This document shows, one piece after another, positions 1 through 8,601 of a stretch of DNA of 64,000 nucleotides. Each line of letters opens with the position of its first letter. The first letter of the stretch is position 1. The stretch spans positions 558,001 to 622,000 of the forward strand of contig NZ_VISR01000001.1 in assembly GCF_007827595.1 (NCBI RefSeq), in the 5' to 3' direction. A program made the position numbers and the translations under genes. A model generated the notes under the pieces. It did no database searches. It was not told the DNA's origin and saw nothing but the letters and a program-made list of their open reading frames with translations. This stretch comes from Streptomyces sp. BK340. Its GTDB lineage: Bacteria; Actinomycetota; Actinomycetes; Streptomycetales; Streptomycetaceae.

Positions 1-939
1 GGCGTAGACCGAGAGGTTGTGGCCGCCGGTCGGGGCGCCCGCCTTGCCGGAGGAACCGGCCGGGACGGTGGCGATGCCCAGGTTGGACTTGTCCGAGAAG
101 GCCGAGCCCTTGTAGAAGTTCGTGATCTCCCAGGGGCCCTGGATGATCGCGGCGACCTTGCCGTTGACGAACGCGTCCTGGATGTGGGCGTACGCGTCGG
201 CGGTGGTGTCGGCCTTGTGCAGGCCCTTGCCGGAGAAGAGGCCCAGCCAGGTGCCGTACGCCTTCTTGGCGGCGTCGGAGTTCACCGTGATCTTCTTGGC
301 GGCGGCGTCGACGGTGTCGGTGCCCTCGCCGTAGAGGAAGGACTGCGCGTAGTAGGCCTGGGTGGAGCCCCAGTAGCCGTCGACCTTCGTCTTGGCCTTG
401 ATCTTGGCGGCGTCGGACTTCAGCTCGTCCCAGGTCTTGGGGGCCTCGGTGATGCCGGCCTTCTTGAACAGGGCCTTGTTGTAGACCAGGGCGAGGGTGT
501 CGGTGACGAACGGCACGCCGTAGGTCTTGCCCTCGTACTGGGCCTGCTTGATCAGGTTCGGCTGGAACTTGGCCTGGTCGGTGAGGGCGTCGGTGCCGTC
601 CAGCGGCAGGAAGTAGCTCTTCTTCGCGAAGGCCGGGGTCCAGCCGACCTCGGAGCGCAGCACGTCCGGGGCGCCCTTGGAACCGGCGGCGGTGTCGAAC
701 TTGTTCTGCGCCTGGTCGAAGGGGACGTTGACGTACTTGACCTTGATGTTCTTGTTGGCGGCCTCGAACTGCTTGATCACGGCCTTGTACGTCGGCGCCT
801 CATTGGTGGCGTTGGAGGTGTCCCACCAGGTGATGGTGACCGGGCCGTCCGACTTGCTGTCGCTGTCGCTCCCGCCGCACGCCGTCGCCGCCAGGGCGAG
901 GGACGCCACCAGCGCGGAGGCCGCTATGCCACGCCGCAT
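1..939 (-). CDS. malE: Maltose/maltodextrin ABC transporter substrate-binding lipoprotein (C-terminus outside window)
   Basis: Extracellular solute-binding protein that would deliver maltose or maltodextrins to a MalFG permease. The first 313 codons are present; the gene runs off the left edge. The start at 939 follows AAGGAGAA at good spacing. The N-terminus is a lipoprotein signal (MRRGIAASALVASLALAATAC) with lipobox Cys near residue 21, so the protein should be anchored to the outer face of the membrane. The body shows the family-1 solute-binding pattern, including TWWDTSN early and PFVTDTLALVYNKALF in the middle. It is divergent from malR, with CTTGCAG-type repeats between, matching the known Streptomyces malR-malEFG arrangement. 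Induction by maltose through MalR is inferred from that context. Confidence 0.93.
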   Translation of the reverse strand, partial: MRRGIAASALVASLALAATACGGSDSDSKSDGPVTITWWDTSNATNEAPTYKAVIKQFEAANKNIKVKYVNVPFDQAQNKFDTAAGSKGAPDVLRSEVGWTPAFAKKSYFLPLDGTDALTDQAKFQPNLIKQAQYEGKTYGVPFVTDTLALVYNKALFKKAGITEAPKTWDELKSDAAKIKAKTKVDGYWGSTQAYYAQSFLYGEGTDTVDAAAKKITVNSDAAKKAYGTWLGLFSGKGLHKADTTADAYAHIQDAFVNGKVAAIIQGPWEITNFYKGSAFSDKSNLGIATVPAGSSGKAGAPTGGHNLSVYA

Positions 940-1071
940 GAGTTCTCCTTGAGGGTTAAAGCCCGTGTGATGCAGGGAGGGCCCGTCCGCCGTCCCCGCG
1001 GTCTTGCCGACTGCGCCGTTGCGGCCGCCGGGCGACTGGAACGTAACAGCGATGTAAGACCTGCGAAAGAC

Positions 1072-1203
1072 CTTGCAGAAAAAATGTGCAAGACACCACG
1101 ATGGTTACCGGCCCGTGACCTCCCCTCGACACCCGTGTAACCGCTTATTGAAGCCGTTGAGCGGGCAGAGGGACACTTGTGCAAGACTCTGCAAGCTCTT
1201 GCC
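1072..1203. promoter_or_regulatory. Probable MalR operator cluster in malE-malR intergenic region
   Basis: Repeated CTTGCAG/CTGCAAG half-sites lie in the divergent promoter region: CTTGCAG at 1072-1078, TGTGCAAG at 1085-1092, CTTGTGCAAG at 1176-1185 and CTGCAAG at 1189-1195. CTTGCAG-like repeats are the established binding sites of MalR/Reg1 in Streptomyces. The left pair would control malE, the right group malR itself. Confidence 0.7.
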
Positions 1204-1225
1204 GCCACTGTTTCGAGGGAGTGCG

Positions 1226-2353
1226 ATGACGCAGCAATCCACGGCAGGCCGTGCGACCGCCCGCGCGCGGCGTCCCGTCGGTGTGCAAGGCGCGGTGCGG
1301 CCGGTACAGTCCAGTGCCGTGACCACACGGCTTGCGGACATCGCTGCGCAGGCGGGGGTGAGCGAAGCGACCGTCAGCCGGGTCCTCAACGGGAAGCCGG
1401 GCGTCGCCGCCACCACCCGCCAGTCGGTGCTCGCCGCGCTGGACGTGCTCGGCTACGAGCGCCCGGTACGCCTGCGGCAGCGCAGCGAGGGCCTGGTGGG
1501 CCTGATCACACCGGAGCTGGAGAACCCGATATTCCCTGCCCTGGCCCAGGTCATCGGCCAGGCACTCACCCGGCAGGGCTACACCCCGGTGCTCGCCACC
1601 CAGACCCCGGGCGGGTCGACGGAGGACGAGCTGACCGAGATGCTGGTGGACCGCGGGGTGGCGGGGATCATCTACGTCTCCGGGCTGCACGCCGACACCA
1701 CCGCCGACATGCAGCGCTACGAGCGGCTGCGGGCGCAGGGCGTGCCGTTCGTCCTGGTGGACGGGTTCTCGCCGCAGGTGCAGGCGCCGTTCATCTCCCC
1801 CGACGACCGGGCCGCGATGACGCTGGCGGTGACGCACCTGGCGTCGCTGGGCCACACCCGGATCGGTCTCGCGCTCGGCCCGAAGCGGTTCGTGCCGGTG
1901 CAGCGTAAGATCGAGGGCTTCGTACGGGCGATGCAGGAGCAGCTGGGGCTGAACGCCCAGACGGTGGAGACCGAGCTGATCCAGCACTCGCTGTACACGC
2001 TGGAGGGCGGCCAGGCGGCCGCGACCGCGCTGATCGAGCGCGACTGCACGGCGGTGGTGTGCGCGAGCGACATGATGGCGCTCGGTGCCATACGGGCCGC
2101 CCGGCAGCTGGGCCTGGAGGTGCCGCGGGACGTGTCCGTGGTGGGCTTCGACGACTCCCCGCTGATCGCCTTCACCGACCCGCCGCTGACCACGGTCCGC
2201 AAGCCGGTACCGGCGATGGGCCAGGCAGCGGTACGCACGCTGCTGGAGGAGATCGGCGGGACGCCCGCGCCGCACAGCGAGTTCGTGTTCATGCCGGAGC
2301 TGGTGGTGCGGGGTTCGACCGCATCGGCACCGAATGTCCTCCGTATGTCGTAG
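1226..2353 (+). CDS. malR: LacI-family maltose operon repressor MalR
   Basis: Cytoplasmic LacI/GalR repressor, 375 residues from this start. The helix-turn-helix reads TTRLADIAAQAGVSEATVSR followed by VLNGKPGV, and the rest is a periplasmic-binding-like effector domain (GLITPELENPIFPALAQVI onward, ending near VVRGSTASA). The ATG at 1226 is preceded by GAGGGA five bases upstream. A GTG at 1319, directly before the HTH, would give a 344-residue protein of ordinary family length, but it has no ribosome binding site. It is divergent from malE with MalR-type repeats between, so it probably represses malE and its own gene until maltose is present. Confidence 0.92.
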   Translation: MTQQSTAGRATARARRPVGVQGAVRPVQSSAVTTRLADIAAQAGVSEATVSRVLNGKPGVAATTRQSVLAALDVLGYERPVRLRQRSEGLVGLITPELENPIFPALAQVIGQALTRQGYTPVLATQTPGGSTEDELTEMLVDRGVAGIIYVSGLHADTTADMQRYERLRAQGVPFVLVDGFSPQVQAPFISPDDRAAMTLAVTHLASLGHTRIGLALGPKRFVPVQRKIEGFVRAMQEQLGLNAQTVETELIQHSLYTLEGGQAAATALIERDCTAVVCASDMMALGAIRAARQLGLEVPRDVSVVGFDDSPLIAFTDPPLTTVRKPVPAMGQAAVRTLLEEIGGTPAPHSEFVFMPELVVRGSTASAPNVLRMS

Positions 2354-2421
2354 AACGTGCGGGGTGGACCCGACCTTGGGATGATCTGGCGAGGAAGCCT
2401 TTTCTGGCAGACTCTGTGGCT

Positions 2422-3288
2422 ATGAGTGACTCGACCGTGACAGATTCGGAAGGTCGCGAGAAGGTGGCCGTTCCGCAGGCCGTCACGGGCGAGGGCAGAC
2501 AGGGTCTGAGGGACCGGCTGCGCCACCCGCGCAGGCCCCGGCTGTGGTTCGAGATCCTGCTCATCGCGGTGAGTTACTGGACGTACTCCCTGATCCGCAA
2601 CGCGGTCCCGGAGCAGAAGGCCCAGGCGCTGCGCAACGCCGACTGGGTCTGGCGTCTGGAGCACCGGCTGGGCGTCGCCGTCGAGGAGTCGGTCAACCAC
2701 GCCGCGAACGCGGTGCATTGGCTGATCATCGGCATGAACTACTACTACGCCACCCTGCACTTCGTGGTCACGCTGGGTGTTCTGGTGTGGCTGTACCACT
2801 GGCATCCCGGCCGCTACGCGGCGACCCGGCTGGCCCTGTTCGCGACCACGGGTGTGGCGCTCGTCGGGTACTACCTGTTCCCGCTGGCCCCGCCCCGGCT
2901 GATGAACGGCGGCCGCTTCGTGGACACGGTGATGGTGCACCACACCTGGGGCTCGATGGCCTCGGGCGATCTGAAACACATGTCGAACCAGTACGCGGCG
3001 ATGCCGTCCATGCACATCGGCTGGTCGCTGTGGTGCGGGCTGACCGTCTTCGCACTGGCCTCCGTGCCGTGGGTACGGGTCCTCGGGCTGCTCTACCCCG
3101 CGACCACACTGCTGGTGATCGTTGCCACGGCCAACCACTTCTGGCTGGACGCGGTGGGCGGCGTCCTCTGCCTGGCCTTCGGTTTCACGGCGGCCCGGCT
3201 CTGGTACGGCAGCCAGCCGTACGCCCTGCCGAGGCTGATGCCGGCCCCGGCCCGCACCGCCGAGCCGGCCCGGCAACCGTCCGCGTAG
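2422..3288 (+). CDS. PAP2-superfamily integral membrane phosphatase/phosphotransferase
   Basis: Polytopic membrane protein of 288 residues with about six hydrophobic segments. Late in the protein are the PAP2 phosphatase motifs: PSMHIGWS with the catalytic His, and NHFWLDAVGG with the last His and Asp. The PSMH..W and NH...D spacing is the inositol-phosphorylceramide-synthase-like (PAP2_3) variant, so a lipid phosphate or phosphoinositol lipid is the likely substrate; the substrate is inferred. The ATG at 2422 has no ribosome binding site but has CAGACT eight bases upstream, so the message may be leaderless. It lies between malR and the convergent glnE. Three copies of CCGTCCGCGT sit around its stop codon. 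Confidence 0.85.
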   Translation: MSDSTVTDSEGREKVAVPQAVTGEGRQGLRDRLRHPRRPRLWFEILLIAVSYWTYSLIRNAVPEQKAQALRNADWVWRLEHRLGVAVEESVNHAANAVHWLIIGMNYYYATLHFVVTLGVLVWLYHWHPGRYAATRLALFATTGVALVGYYLFPLAPPRLMNGGRFVDTVMVHHTWGSMASGDLKHMSNQYAAMPSMHIGWSLWCGLTVFALASVPWVRVLGLLYPATTLLVIVATANHFWLDAVGGVLCLAFGFTAARLWYGSQPYALPRLMPAPARTAEPARQPSA

Positions 3289-3326
3289 CAGGCCGAACCG
3301 GCCCGGCGACCGTCCGCGTGGAAGGC

Positions 3327-6326
3327 TCAGCCCCCGTCCGCGTAGAACAGGTCCTGCACGACCGTGCGTGCCTTCCGGGTCGTACGGCGGTAGGCGTCCA
3401 GCATGTCCCCGGCGTGCCCGGCGCCGTAGCCCAGGGCGCGGCCGACCGCGGCCAGCTCGCGGGGTTCGGTCGGGAAGGTGTCCCCGGCCCGGCCGCGGAC
3501 CAGCATGACCGCGTTGCGCACCCGGGTGGCCAGCACCCACGCCTCGTCCAGCACGGCCGCGTCCTCGGCGGCGATCAGCCCGGCCGCGTGGGCGTGGGCC
3601 AGGGCCTCACGGGTACGGGTGGTGCGCAGGCCGGGCTCGTGCCAGCCGTGGCGCATCTGGATCAGCTGGACCGTCCACTCGACGTCGGACAGGCCGCCGG
3701 GACCGAGCTTGGTGTGCAGCCTGGGGTCGGCGCCGCGCGGCAGCCGCTCGGCCTCCATCCGTGCCTTCAGCCGGCGGATCTCACGCACCGCGTCGTCGCC
3801 CAGGCCACGCTCCGGGTAGCGCAGCGGGTCGATCAGCTCGGTGAAGCGGCGCCCCAGGTCCTCGTCCCCGGCGACCGGCTCGGCCCGCAGCAGCGCCTGC
3901 GACTCCCAGACCAGGGACCAGCGCCGGTAGTACGCCTCGTACGAGTTCAGGGTGCGCACCAGCGGCCCGGACTTGCCCTCGGGGCGCAGGTCCGCGTCGA
4001 TGAGCAGCGGCGGGTCGGCGCTGGGCAGCTGCAGCAGGCGGCGCATCTCGGCGACGACCTTGTTCGCGGCCTGCGCGGCCTCCCGCTCGTCCACACCGTC
4101 CTGCGGCTCGTGCACGAACAGCACGTCGGCGTCGGAGCCGTAGCCCAGCTCGTGACCGCCGAAACGGCCCATCCCGATGATCGCGAACCGGGTCGGCAGG
4201 GTGTCGCCCCAGCCGTCGCGGACCACCGCGCGCAGGGTGCCCGCGAGGGTGGCCGCGGTCAGGTCGGAGACGGCGGCGCCGACCCGGTCCACCAGGGCAC
4301 CCTGGTCCGCCTCGGCGGGGTTGGTCTCGGTGCCGTACGAGGACACGATGTCTCCGGCCGCAGTACGGAACAGCTCGCGCCGGCGGACCCCGCGGGCCGC
4401 GGTGACGCCCTGCTCGGCGTTGCCGGCGCGGCGCACGGCGGCGAGGATCTCCTGCTCCAGCGGGGCGCGCTCGCGCGGCTCCAGACCGCCGCCGTCGCCG
4501 TCGCCCAGCAGCGCCACCGCCTCCGGGGCGCGCATCAGCAGGTCCGGGGCGAGGCGGCCCGCCGACAGGACGCGGGCCAGGTTCTCGGCGGCCGCGCCCT
4601 CGTCCCTGAGCAGCCTGAGGTACCAGGGGGTCTTGCCGAGGGCGTCGGAGACCTTGCGGAAGTTGAGCAGGCCCGCGTCCGGGTCGGCGGAGTCCGCGAA
4701 CCAGCCGAGGAGCACGGGCAGCAGGGTGCGCTGGATGGCCGCCTTGCGGGTCACGCCGGAGGCCAGGGCCTCCAGGTGGCGCAGGGCCGCCGCCGGGTCG
4801 GCGTAGCCCAGGGCGACCAGGCGCTCGCGGGCCGCCTCCGCGCTCAGCCTGGCCTCGCCGGGGGCCAGTTGCGCCACCGCGTCGAGCAGCGGTCGGTAGA
4901 ACAGCTTCTCGTGCAGACGGCGTACGACACCGGTGTGCCGCTTCCACTCGCGCTGCAGCTCGGCCACCGGGTCGGTGCGCAGGCCCAGGGAGCGGCCGAG
5001 GCGGCGCAGGTCGGCCTCCGCCTCGGGGACGAGGTGGGTGCGGCGCAGCCGGTAGAGCTGGATGCGGTGCTCCATGGAGCGCAGGAAGCGGTAGGCCGCG
5101 TCGAGGCGGGCGGCGTCCTCACGGCCCACGTAGCCGCCGGCCGCGAGTGCCTGGAGCGCGTCGAGGGTGGTGCCGCTGCGCAGGGAGGGGTCGGTGCGGC
5201 CGTGCACCAGCTGGAGGAGCTGGACGGCGAACTCGACGTCTCGCAGGCCGCCCGGGCCCAGTTTCAGCTCGCGCTCGACCTCGGCGGCGGGGATGTTCTC
5301 CACCACCCTGCGGCGCATCTTCTGCACGTCGGCCACGAAGTTCTCGCGCTCGGCCGCCTTCCAGACGAGGGGTTCGAGCGCGTCGACGTACGCCTGGCCG
5401 AGGGTGGCGTCCCCGGCCACCGGGCGGGCCTTGAGCAGGGCCTGGAACTCCCAGGTCTTGGCCCAGCGTTGGTAGTAGGCGAGGTGGCTGCTGAGGGTGC
5501 GGACGAGCGGGCCGTTGCGGCCCTCGGGGCGGAGGTTGGCGTCCACCGGCCAGATCGAGCCCTCGACGGTCGTCTCGGAGCAGATCCGCATCATGTGCGA
5601 GGCCAGCTTGGTCGCGGACTTGAGAGCCTTGCCCTCGTCCGCGCCTTCGGCCGCCTCGGCCACGAAGATCACGTCCACGTCCGAGACGTAGTTCAGCTCG
5701 TGGCCGCCGCACTTGCCCATCGCGATCACCGCGAGACGGCAGACCGCGGCGTCCCCGGGGGCGCCCGCCACAGCCAGGGCCAAGGCCGCACGGAGAGTGG
5801 CTGTGGCAAGGTCGGCCAGTTCGGCGGCGGTCTCGTGGACGTCCGTCGTTCCGCACACGTCACGTGCCGCTATCGACAGCAGGCACCGGCGGTAGGCCAC
5901 CCGCAGCGAGATGGGGTCGACGGCCTCCGCCAGGCCTCGCTCGAACTCCTCCACGCCGGGGTGCAGGTCCCGGGGCTCGTAGGTGACCAGCGCCTGCCAG
6001 TCGCTCGGGTGGCGGGCGAGGTGGTCGGCCAGGGCGGCGGAGGCACCGAGTACACCCAGGAGGCGGTCTCGGAGGGGCTTGGCCGCTATCAGGGTGTCCA
6101 GCAGTTCGCGGCGGGCGGCGGGGGCGGCCTGGGACTCCAGAAGCCGGACCAGGCCGTGCAGGGCGAGGTCGGGGTCGGCGGTGGCGCCCAGGGCCTCCAG
6201 GAGGACGGGGTCGTCACGGAGGGGGGCCAGCTCACCGCTGTCCAGGAGACGCTCGGCGGCGGATGGATCCGTGAAGCCGTGCCGCAGCAGTCGCGTGAAG
6301 GTACTGCTCCTGCGCCCCGGCGTCAT
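3327..6326 (-). CDS. glnE: Bifunctional glutamine synthetase adenylyltransferase/adenylyl-removing enzyme
   Basis: Controls type I glutamine synthetase by adding AMP to, or removing it from, a conserved tyrosine. At 999 residues it is close to the family length. Two nucleotidyltransferase halves are visible. The N-terminal one carries GKCGGHELNYVSDVDVIFV (removase in E. coli); the C-terminal one carries GRFGGHELGYGSDADVLFV (transferase). Each is followed by a LRPEG(R/K)xGPLVRT motif and a helical domain. The start [18 protein letters not shown] is characteristic of the actinobacterial family. The catalytic Asp pairs are intact. A glutamine synthetase (glnA2) lies 8 kb away, but GlnA2-type enzymes are not the usual GlnE target, so no direct partnership is claimed. 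Confidence 0.97.
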   Translation of the reverse strand: MTPGRRSSTFTRLLRHGFTDPSAAERLLDSGELAPLRDDPVLLEALGATADPDLALHGLVRLLESQAAPAARRELLDTLIAAKPLRDRLLGVLGASAALADHLARHPSDWQALVTYEPRDLHPGVEEFERGLAEAVDPISLRVAYRRCLLSIAARDVCGTTDVHETAAELADLATATLRAALALAVAGAPGDAAVCRLAVIAMGKCGGHELNYVSDVDVIFVAEAAEGADEGKALKSATKLASHMMRICSETTVEGSIWPVDANLRPEGRNGPLVRTLSSHLAYYQRWAKTWEFQALLKARPVAGDATLGQAYVDALEPLVWKAAERENFVADVQKMRRRVVENIPAAEVERELKLGPGGLRDVEFAVQLLQLVHGRTDPSLRSGTTLDALQALAAGGYVGREDAARLDAAYRFLRSMEHRIQLYRLRRTHLVPEAEADLRRLGRSLGLRTDPVAELQREWKRHTGVVRRLHEKLFYRPLLDAVAQLAPGEARLSAEAARERLVALGYADPAAALRHLEALASGVTRKAAIQRTLLPVLLGWFADSADPDAGLLNFRKVSDALGKTPWYLRLLRDEGAAAENLARVLSAGRLAPDLLMRAPEAVALLGDGDGGGLEPRERAPLEQEILAAVRRAGNAEQGVTAARGVRRRELFRTAAGDIVSSYGTETNPAEADQGALVDRVGAAVSDLTAATLAGTLRAVVRDGWGDTLPTRFAIIGMGRFGGHELGYGSDADVLFVHEPQDGVDEREAAQAANKVVAEMRRLLQLPSADPPLLIDADLRPEGKSGPLVRTLNSYEAYYRRWSLVWESQALLRAEPVAGDEDLGRRFTELIDPLRYPERGLGDDAVREIRRLKARMEAERLPRGADPRLHTKLGPGGLSDVEWTVQLIQMRHGWHEPGLRTTRTREALAHAHAAGLIAAEDAAVLDEAWVLATRVRNAVMLVRGRAGDTFPTEPRELAAVGRALGYGAGHAGDMLDAYRRTTRKARTVVQDLFYADGG

Positions 6327-6380
6327 CCGTGGCCTCCCCTGGATCTCGGTCGTCCTGGCCAGAGCCTAACCGCAGAGGGC

Positions 6381-7100
6381 GCCTGCGGCGCTTGGGCGGT
6401 GCTGTTGTGCGGGGTGCGTTGCGCCTGCGGCGGGCTGGGGGGTGCTGTGGTGCGGGTGCGGTTCGCGTGCGGCGGGCTGGGGGGGGGCTGTGGCGCGGGT
6501 GGGTTTCGCGTGCGGCGGGCTGGACGGTGTGTTGTGCGGGTGCGTTGCGCCTGCGGCGGACCGGGGGGTGCTGTGGCGCGGGTGCGGTTCGCGTGCGGCG
6601 GGCCGGGCGGTGCCGTGGCGCGGGGTGCGTTGCGCCTGCGGCGGGCTGGGGGGTGCTGTGGCGCGGGTGGGTTTCGCGTGCGGCGGGCTGGGCGGTGTGT
6701 TGTGCGGGTGCGTTGCGCCTGCGGCGGACCGGGGGGTGCTGTGGTGCGGGTGGGTTTCGCGTGCGGCGGGCCGGGCGGTGCCGTGGCGCGGGGTGCGTTG
6801 CGCCTGCCGCGGGCTGGGGGGTGCTGTGGTGCCGGTGCGCTGCGCCTGCTGCGGGCTGGGCGGTGCTGTGGCGCGGGTGGGTTTCGCGTGCGGCGGGCTG
6901 GGCGGTGCCCTGGCGCGGGTGCGGTTCGCGTGCGGCGGGCCGGGCCGTTGCCCTGGCGCGGGTGCGGTTCGCGTGCGGCGGGCCGGGCCGTTGCCCTGGC
7001 GCGGGTGCGTTACGCCTGCGGCGGGCCGGGCCGTTGCCCTGGCGCGGGTGCGTTACGCCTGCGGCGGGCCGGGCCGTTGCCTGGTGGGTTGCGCTCTTCG
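6381..7100. repeat. 42-bp minisatellite, about 17-18 tandem units
   Basis: Imperfect tandem array between glnE and the phosphoesterase operon. Units start with GCCTGCGGCGG or GCGTGCGGCGG at 6381, 6423, 6465, 6508, 6549, 6591, 6634, 6676, 6717, 6759, 6802, 6844, 6886, 6928, 6971, 7014 and 7057, a period of 41-43 bases. Blocks beginning at 6549 and 6717 resemble each other more closely, giving a four-unit period of 168. Runs such as GGGCTGGGGGGTG make the + strand very G-rich. All frames stay open because stop codons are absent, so long reading frames here are not evidence for a gene. No ribosome binding site or promoter pattern supports one. Confidence 0.9.
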
Positions 7101-7325
7101 CCTGCCGCCGCCTGCGCGGGGGCGTTGCGGCTTGGCTCTGTGCCTGCGGCGGTCCATTCGCGTGCGTGGTGGGTTGCACCCCGTGCCCGCGGCGGGCCGC
7201 GCGGCCCCCTCATACCGACACCTTGCGCCCGCGGCGGGCCCCCCGGTGGGTTGCGCTCTTCGCCTGCGGCGGCCTGCGCGGGCGCGTTGCGGCTTGGCTC
7301 GGCGCCTGCGGCGGCCCGTTCGGGG
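7083..7325. repeat. Duplicated ~77-bp block, decayed tail of the minisatellite
   Basis: A block beginning GGTGGGTTGCGCTCTTCG at 7083 recurs with few changes at 7245, a distance of 162 bases. Each copy continues through GCCTGC, GCGTTGCGGCTTGGCTC and a GCCTGCGGCGG-like core. These are diverged descendants of the 42-bp unit joined into a longer unit. No gene is supported. Confidence 0.75.
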
Positions 7326-7604
7326 GCTCCGTGGCTTGGGTCTCGCCCGCTGTGGTGGGTGGGTGGCGGCCGCGCCGGGCGGTGTCCGTCCTCGGTCCGG
7401 CGGGCTGTGGGGTGAGTCGTGACCGAGTTCTCGCCGGCCGCTGCGGGCGGACACCACCCGGCGCGTCCCCTTCCCGCCGTGCGCGGGTGCGGCACGTGGG
7501 GCCCGTGGTACGGCCGGACGGGTGGCCGCCATCCAGGAGTGCGCGCGGCGGATCACCGTGCCGCCGTGTCAGGGGCTCGCTGGACCGGCCCACCGGGAGC
7601 AGTA
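7326..7604. other. Gene-free GC-rich spacer
   Basis: Together with the arrays to its left, this completes a 1.3-kb stretch without a credible gene. It has open frames but no ribosome binding site, no conserved protein pattern and no clear hairpin. Confidence 0.5.
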
Positions 7605-7626
7605 GTTCACGTGGTCTTCATTCCCC
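7605..7626 (+). promoter_or_regulatory. PHO-box-like direct repeat upstream of secreted phosphoesterase
   Basis: Two adjacent 11-base units, GTTCACGTGGT and CTTCATTCCCC, match the Streptomyces PhoP direct-repeat unit (GTTCACC plus four bases) at most positions. They lie 87 bases before a predicted secreted phosphoesterase, a typical phosphate-starvation target. PhoP control is inferred. Confidence 0.45.
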
Positions 7627-7712
7627 GGGTTGAGTGAGGTGGGGCTGGGGAATATTGGCGTGTGCATGCTCTGTCCGCACCGCCAACCCCGCCCCCCTAC
7701 CCGGAGGTTGAT

Positions 7713-8600
7713 GTGTCCGGCAGTTCCGTGTACCGCCGTGCCCGCACCGTCGTGGCGTCCGCTGCGGCCTTCACCGCGGCCGCGTTCGGCGTGTGGACCG
7801 GGCTCGGTGGTGAGACCGCGCACGCCGCGGGCGCCGTCCCCAGCCCGGACCACGTGGTCGTCGTGGTCTTCGAGAACCACGCCTACAGCCAGGTGATCGG
7901 CTCCTCCAGCGCCCCGTACATCAACTCGCTCAAGTCCGGCGGCGCCGGCCTGACCCAGTCCTACGCCATCACCCACCCGAGCCAGCCGAACTACTTCGCC
8001 CTGTTCTCCGGCTCCACGCAGGGAATCACGGACGACAGCTGTTACACCCCGGGCTTCTCCTCGGCGGCGAACCTGGCCTCCGAGCAGATCGCCGCCGGCC
8101 GCAGCTGGGCCAGCTACAACGAGACGCTGCCCAGCCAGGGTTCGACCACGTGCAGCAGCGGCAAGTACGCGCGCAAGCACAACCCCTGGTTCGGCTTCAG
8201 CAACGTGCCGACGTCGAGCGCCAAGACCTTCACGCAGTTCCCGTCCGACTACTCGACGCTGCCTCAGATGTCGTTCGTGGTCCCCAACCTGTGCAGCGAC
8301 ATGCACGACTGCTCGGTGTCGACCGGTGACACCTGGCTGAAGAACAACCTCGGTGCGTACGCCACTTGGGCCAAGACCCACAACAGTCTGCTCGTCGTCA
8401 CCTTCGACGAGGACAACCGGCTCAGCGGCAACCGGATCCCGACGGTGCTGTACGGCCAGCCGGTGGCGGCGGGGTCCTCCTCGTCCACCACCTACAACCA
8501 CTACGACATGCTGCGCACCCTGGAGGACACCCAGGGCCTGACGACCCACGCGGGCAACGCGGCCTCCGCCCAGGACATCACCGGTATCTGGACGTCCTGA
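7713..8600 (+). CDS. Secreted phosphoesterase of the acid phosphatase/phospholipase C-like family
   Basis: Exported 295-residue enzyme predicted to hydrolyse phosphate esters. The GTG at 7713 follows GGAGG with five bases between. Residues 1-38 form a Sec signal peptide ending near ETAHA. The mature part starts with PDHVVVVVFENHAYSQVIG, the N-terminal metal-site motif of this family, and has THPSQPNYFALFSG, LCSDMHDCS and VTFDEDN further on, consistent with the phosphoesterase fold and its metal and active-site residues. It is the first gene of an apparent three-gene operon with an MFS transporter one base downstream. A PHO-box-like repeat upstream suggests induction on phosphate limitation. 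The exact substrate cannot be read from the sequence. Confidence 0.85.
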   Translation: MSGSSVYRRARTVVASAAAFTAAAFGVWTGLGGETAHAAGAVPSPDHVVVVVFENHAYSQVIGSSSAPYINSLKSGGAGLTQSYAITHPSQPNYFALFSGSTQGITDDSCYTPGFSSAANLASEQIAAGRSWASYNETLPSQGSTTCSSGKYARKHNPWFGFSNVPTSSAKTFTQFPSDYSTLPQMSFVVPNLCSDMHDCSVSTGDTWLKNNLGAYATWAKTHNSLLVVTFDEDNRLSGNRIPTVLYGQPVAAGSSSSTTYNHYDMLRTLEDTQGLTTHAGNAASAQDITGIWTS

Positions 8601-8601
8601 C

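Noticed and set aside
2544..7415. A 1,600-codon open frame through glnE and the repeat region on the + strand
   Set aside because: It is antisense to glnE and then continues through stop-free, GC-rich repeats; no ribosome binding site, domain or sensible codon pattern.
6442..7422. Repetitive protein of ~326 residues encoded by the minisatellite
   Set aside because: All frames on both strands are open there, unit lengths of 41 and 43 break any constant reading, and no start signal exists.
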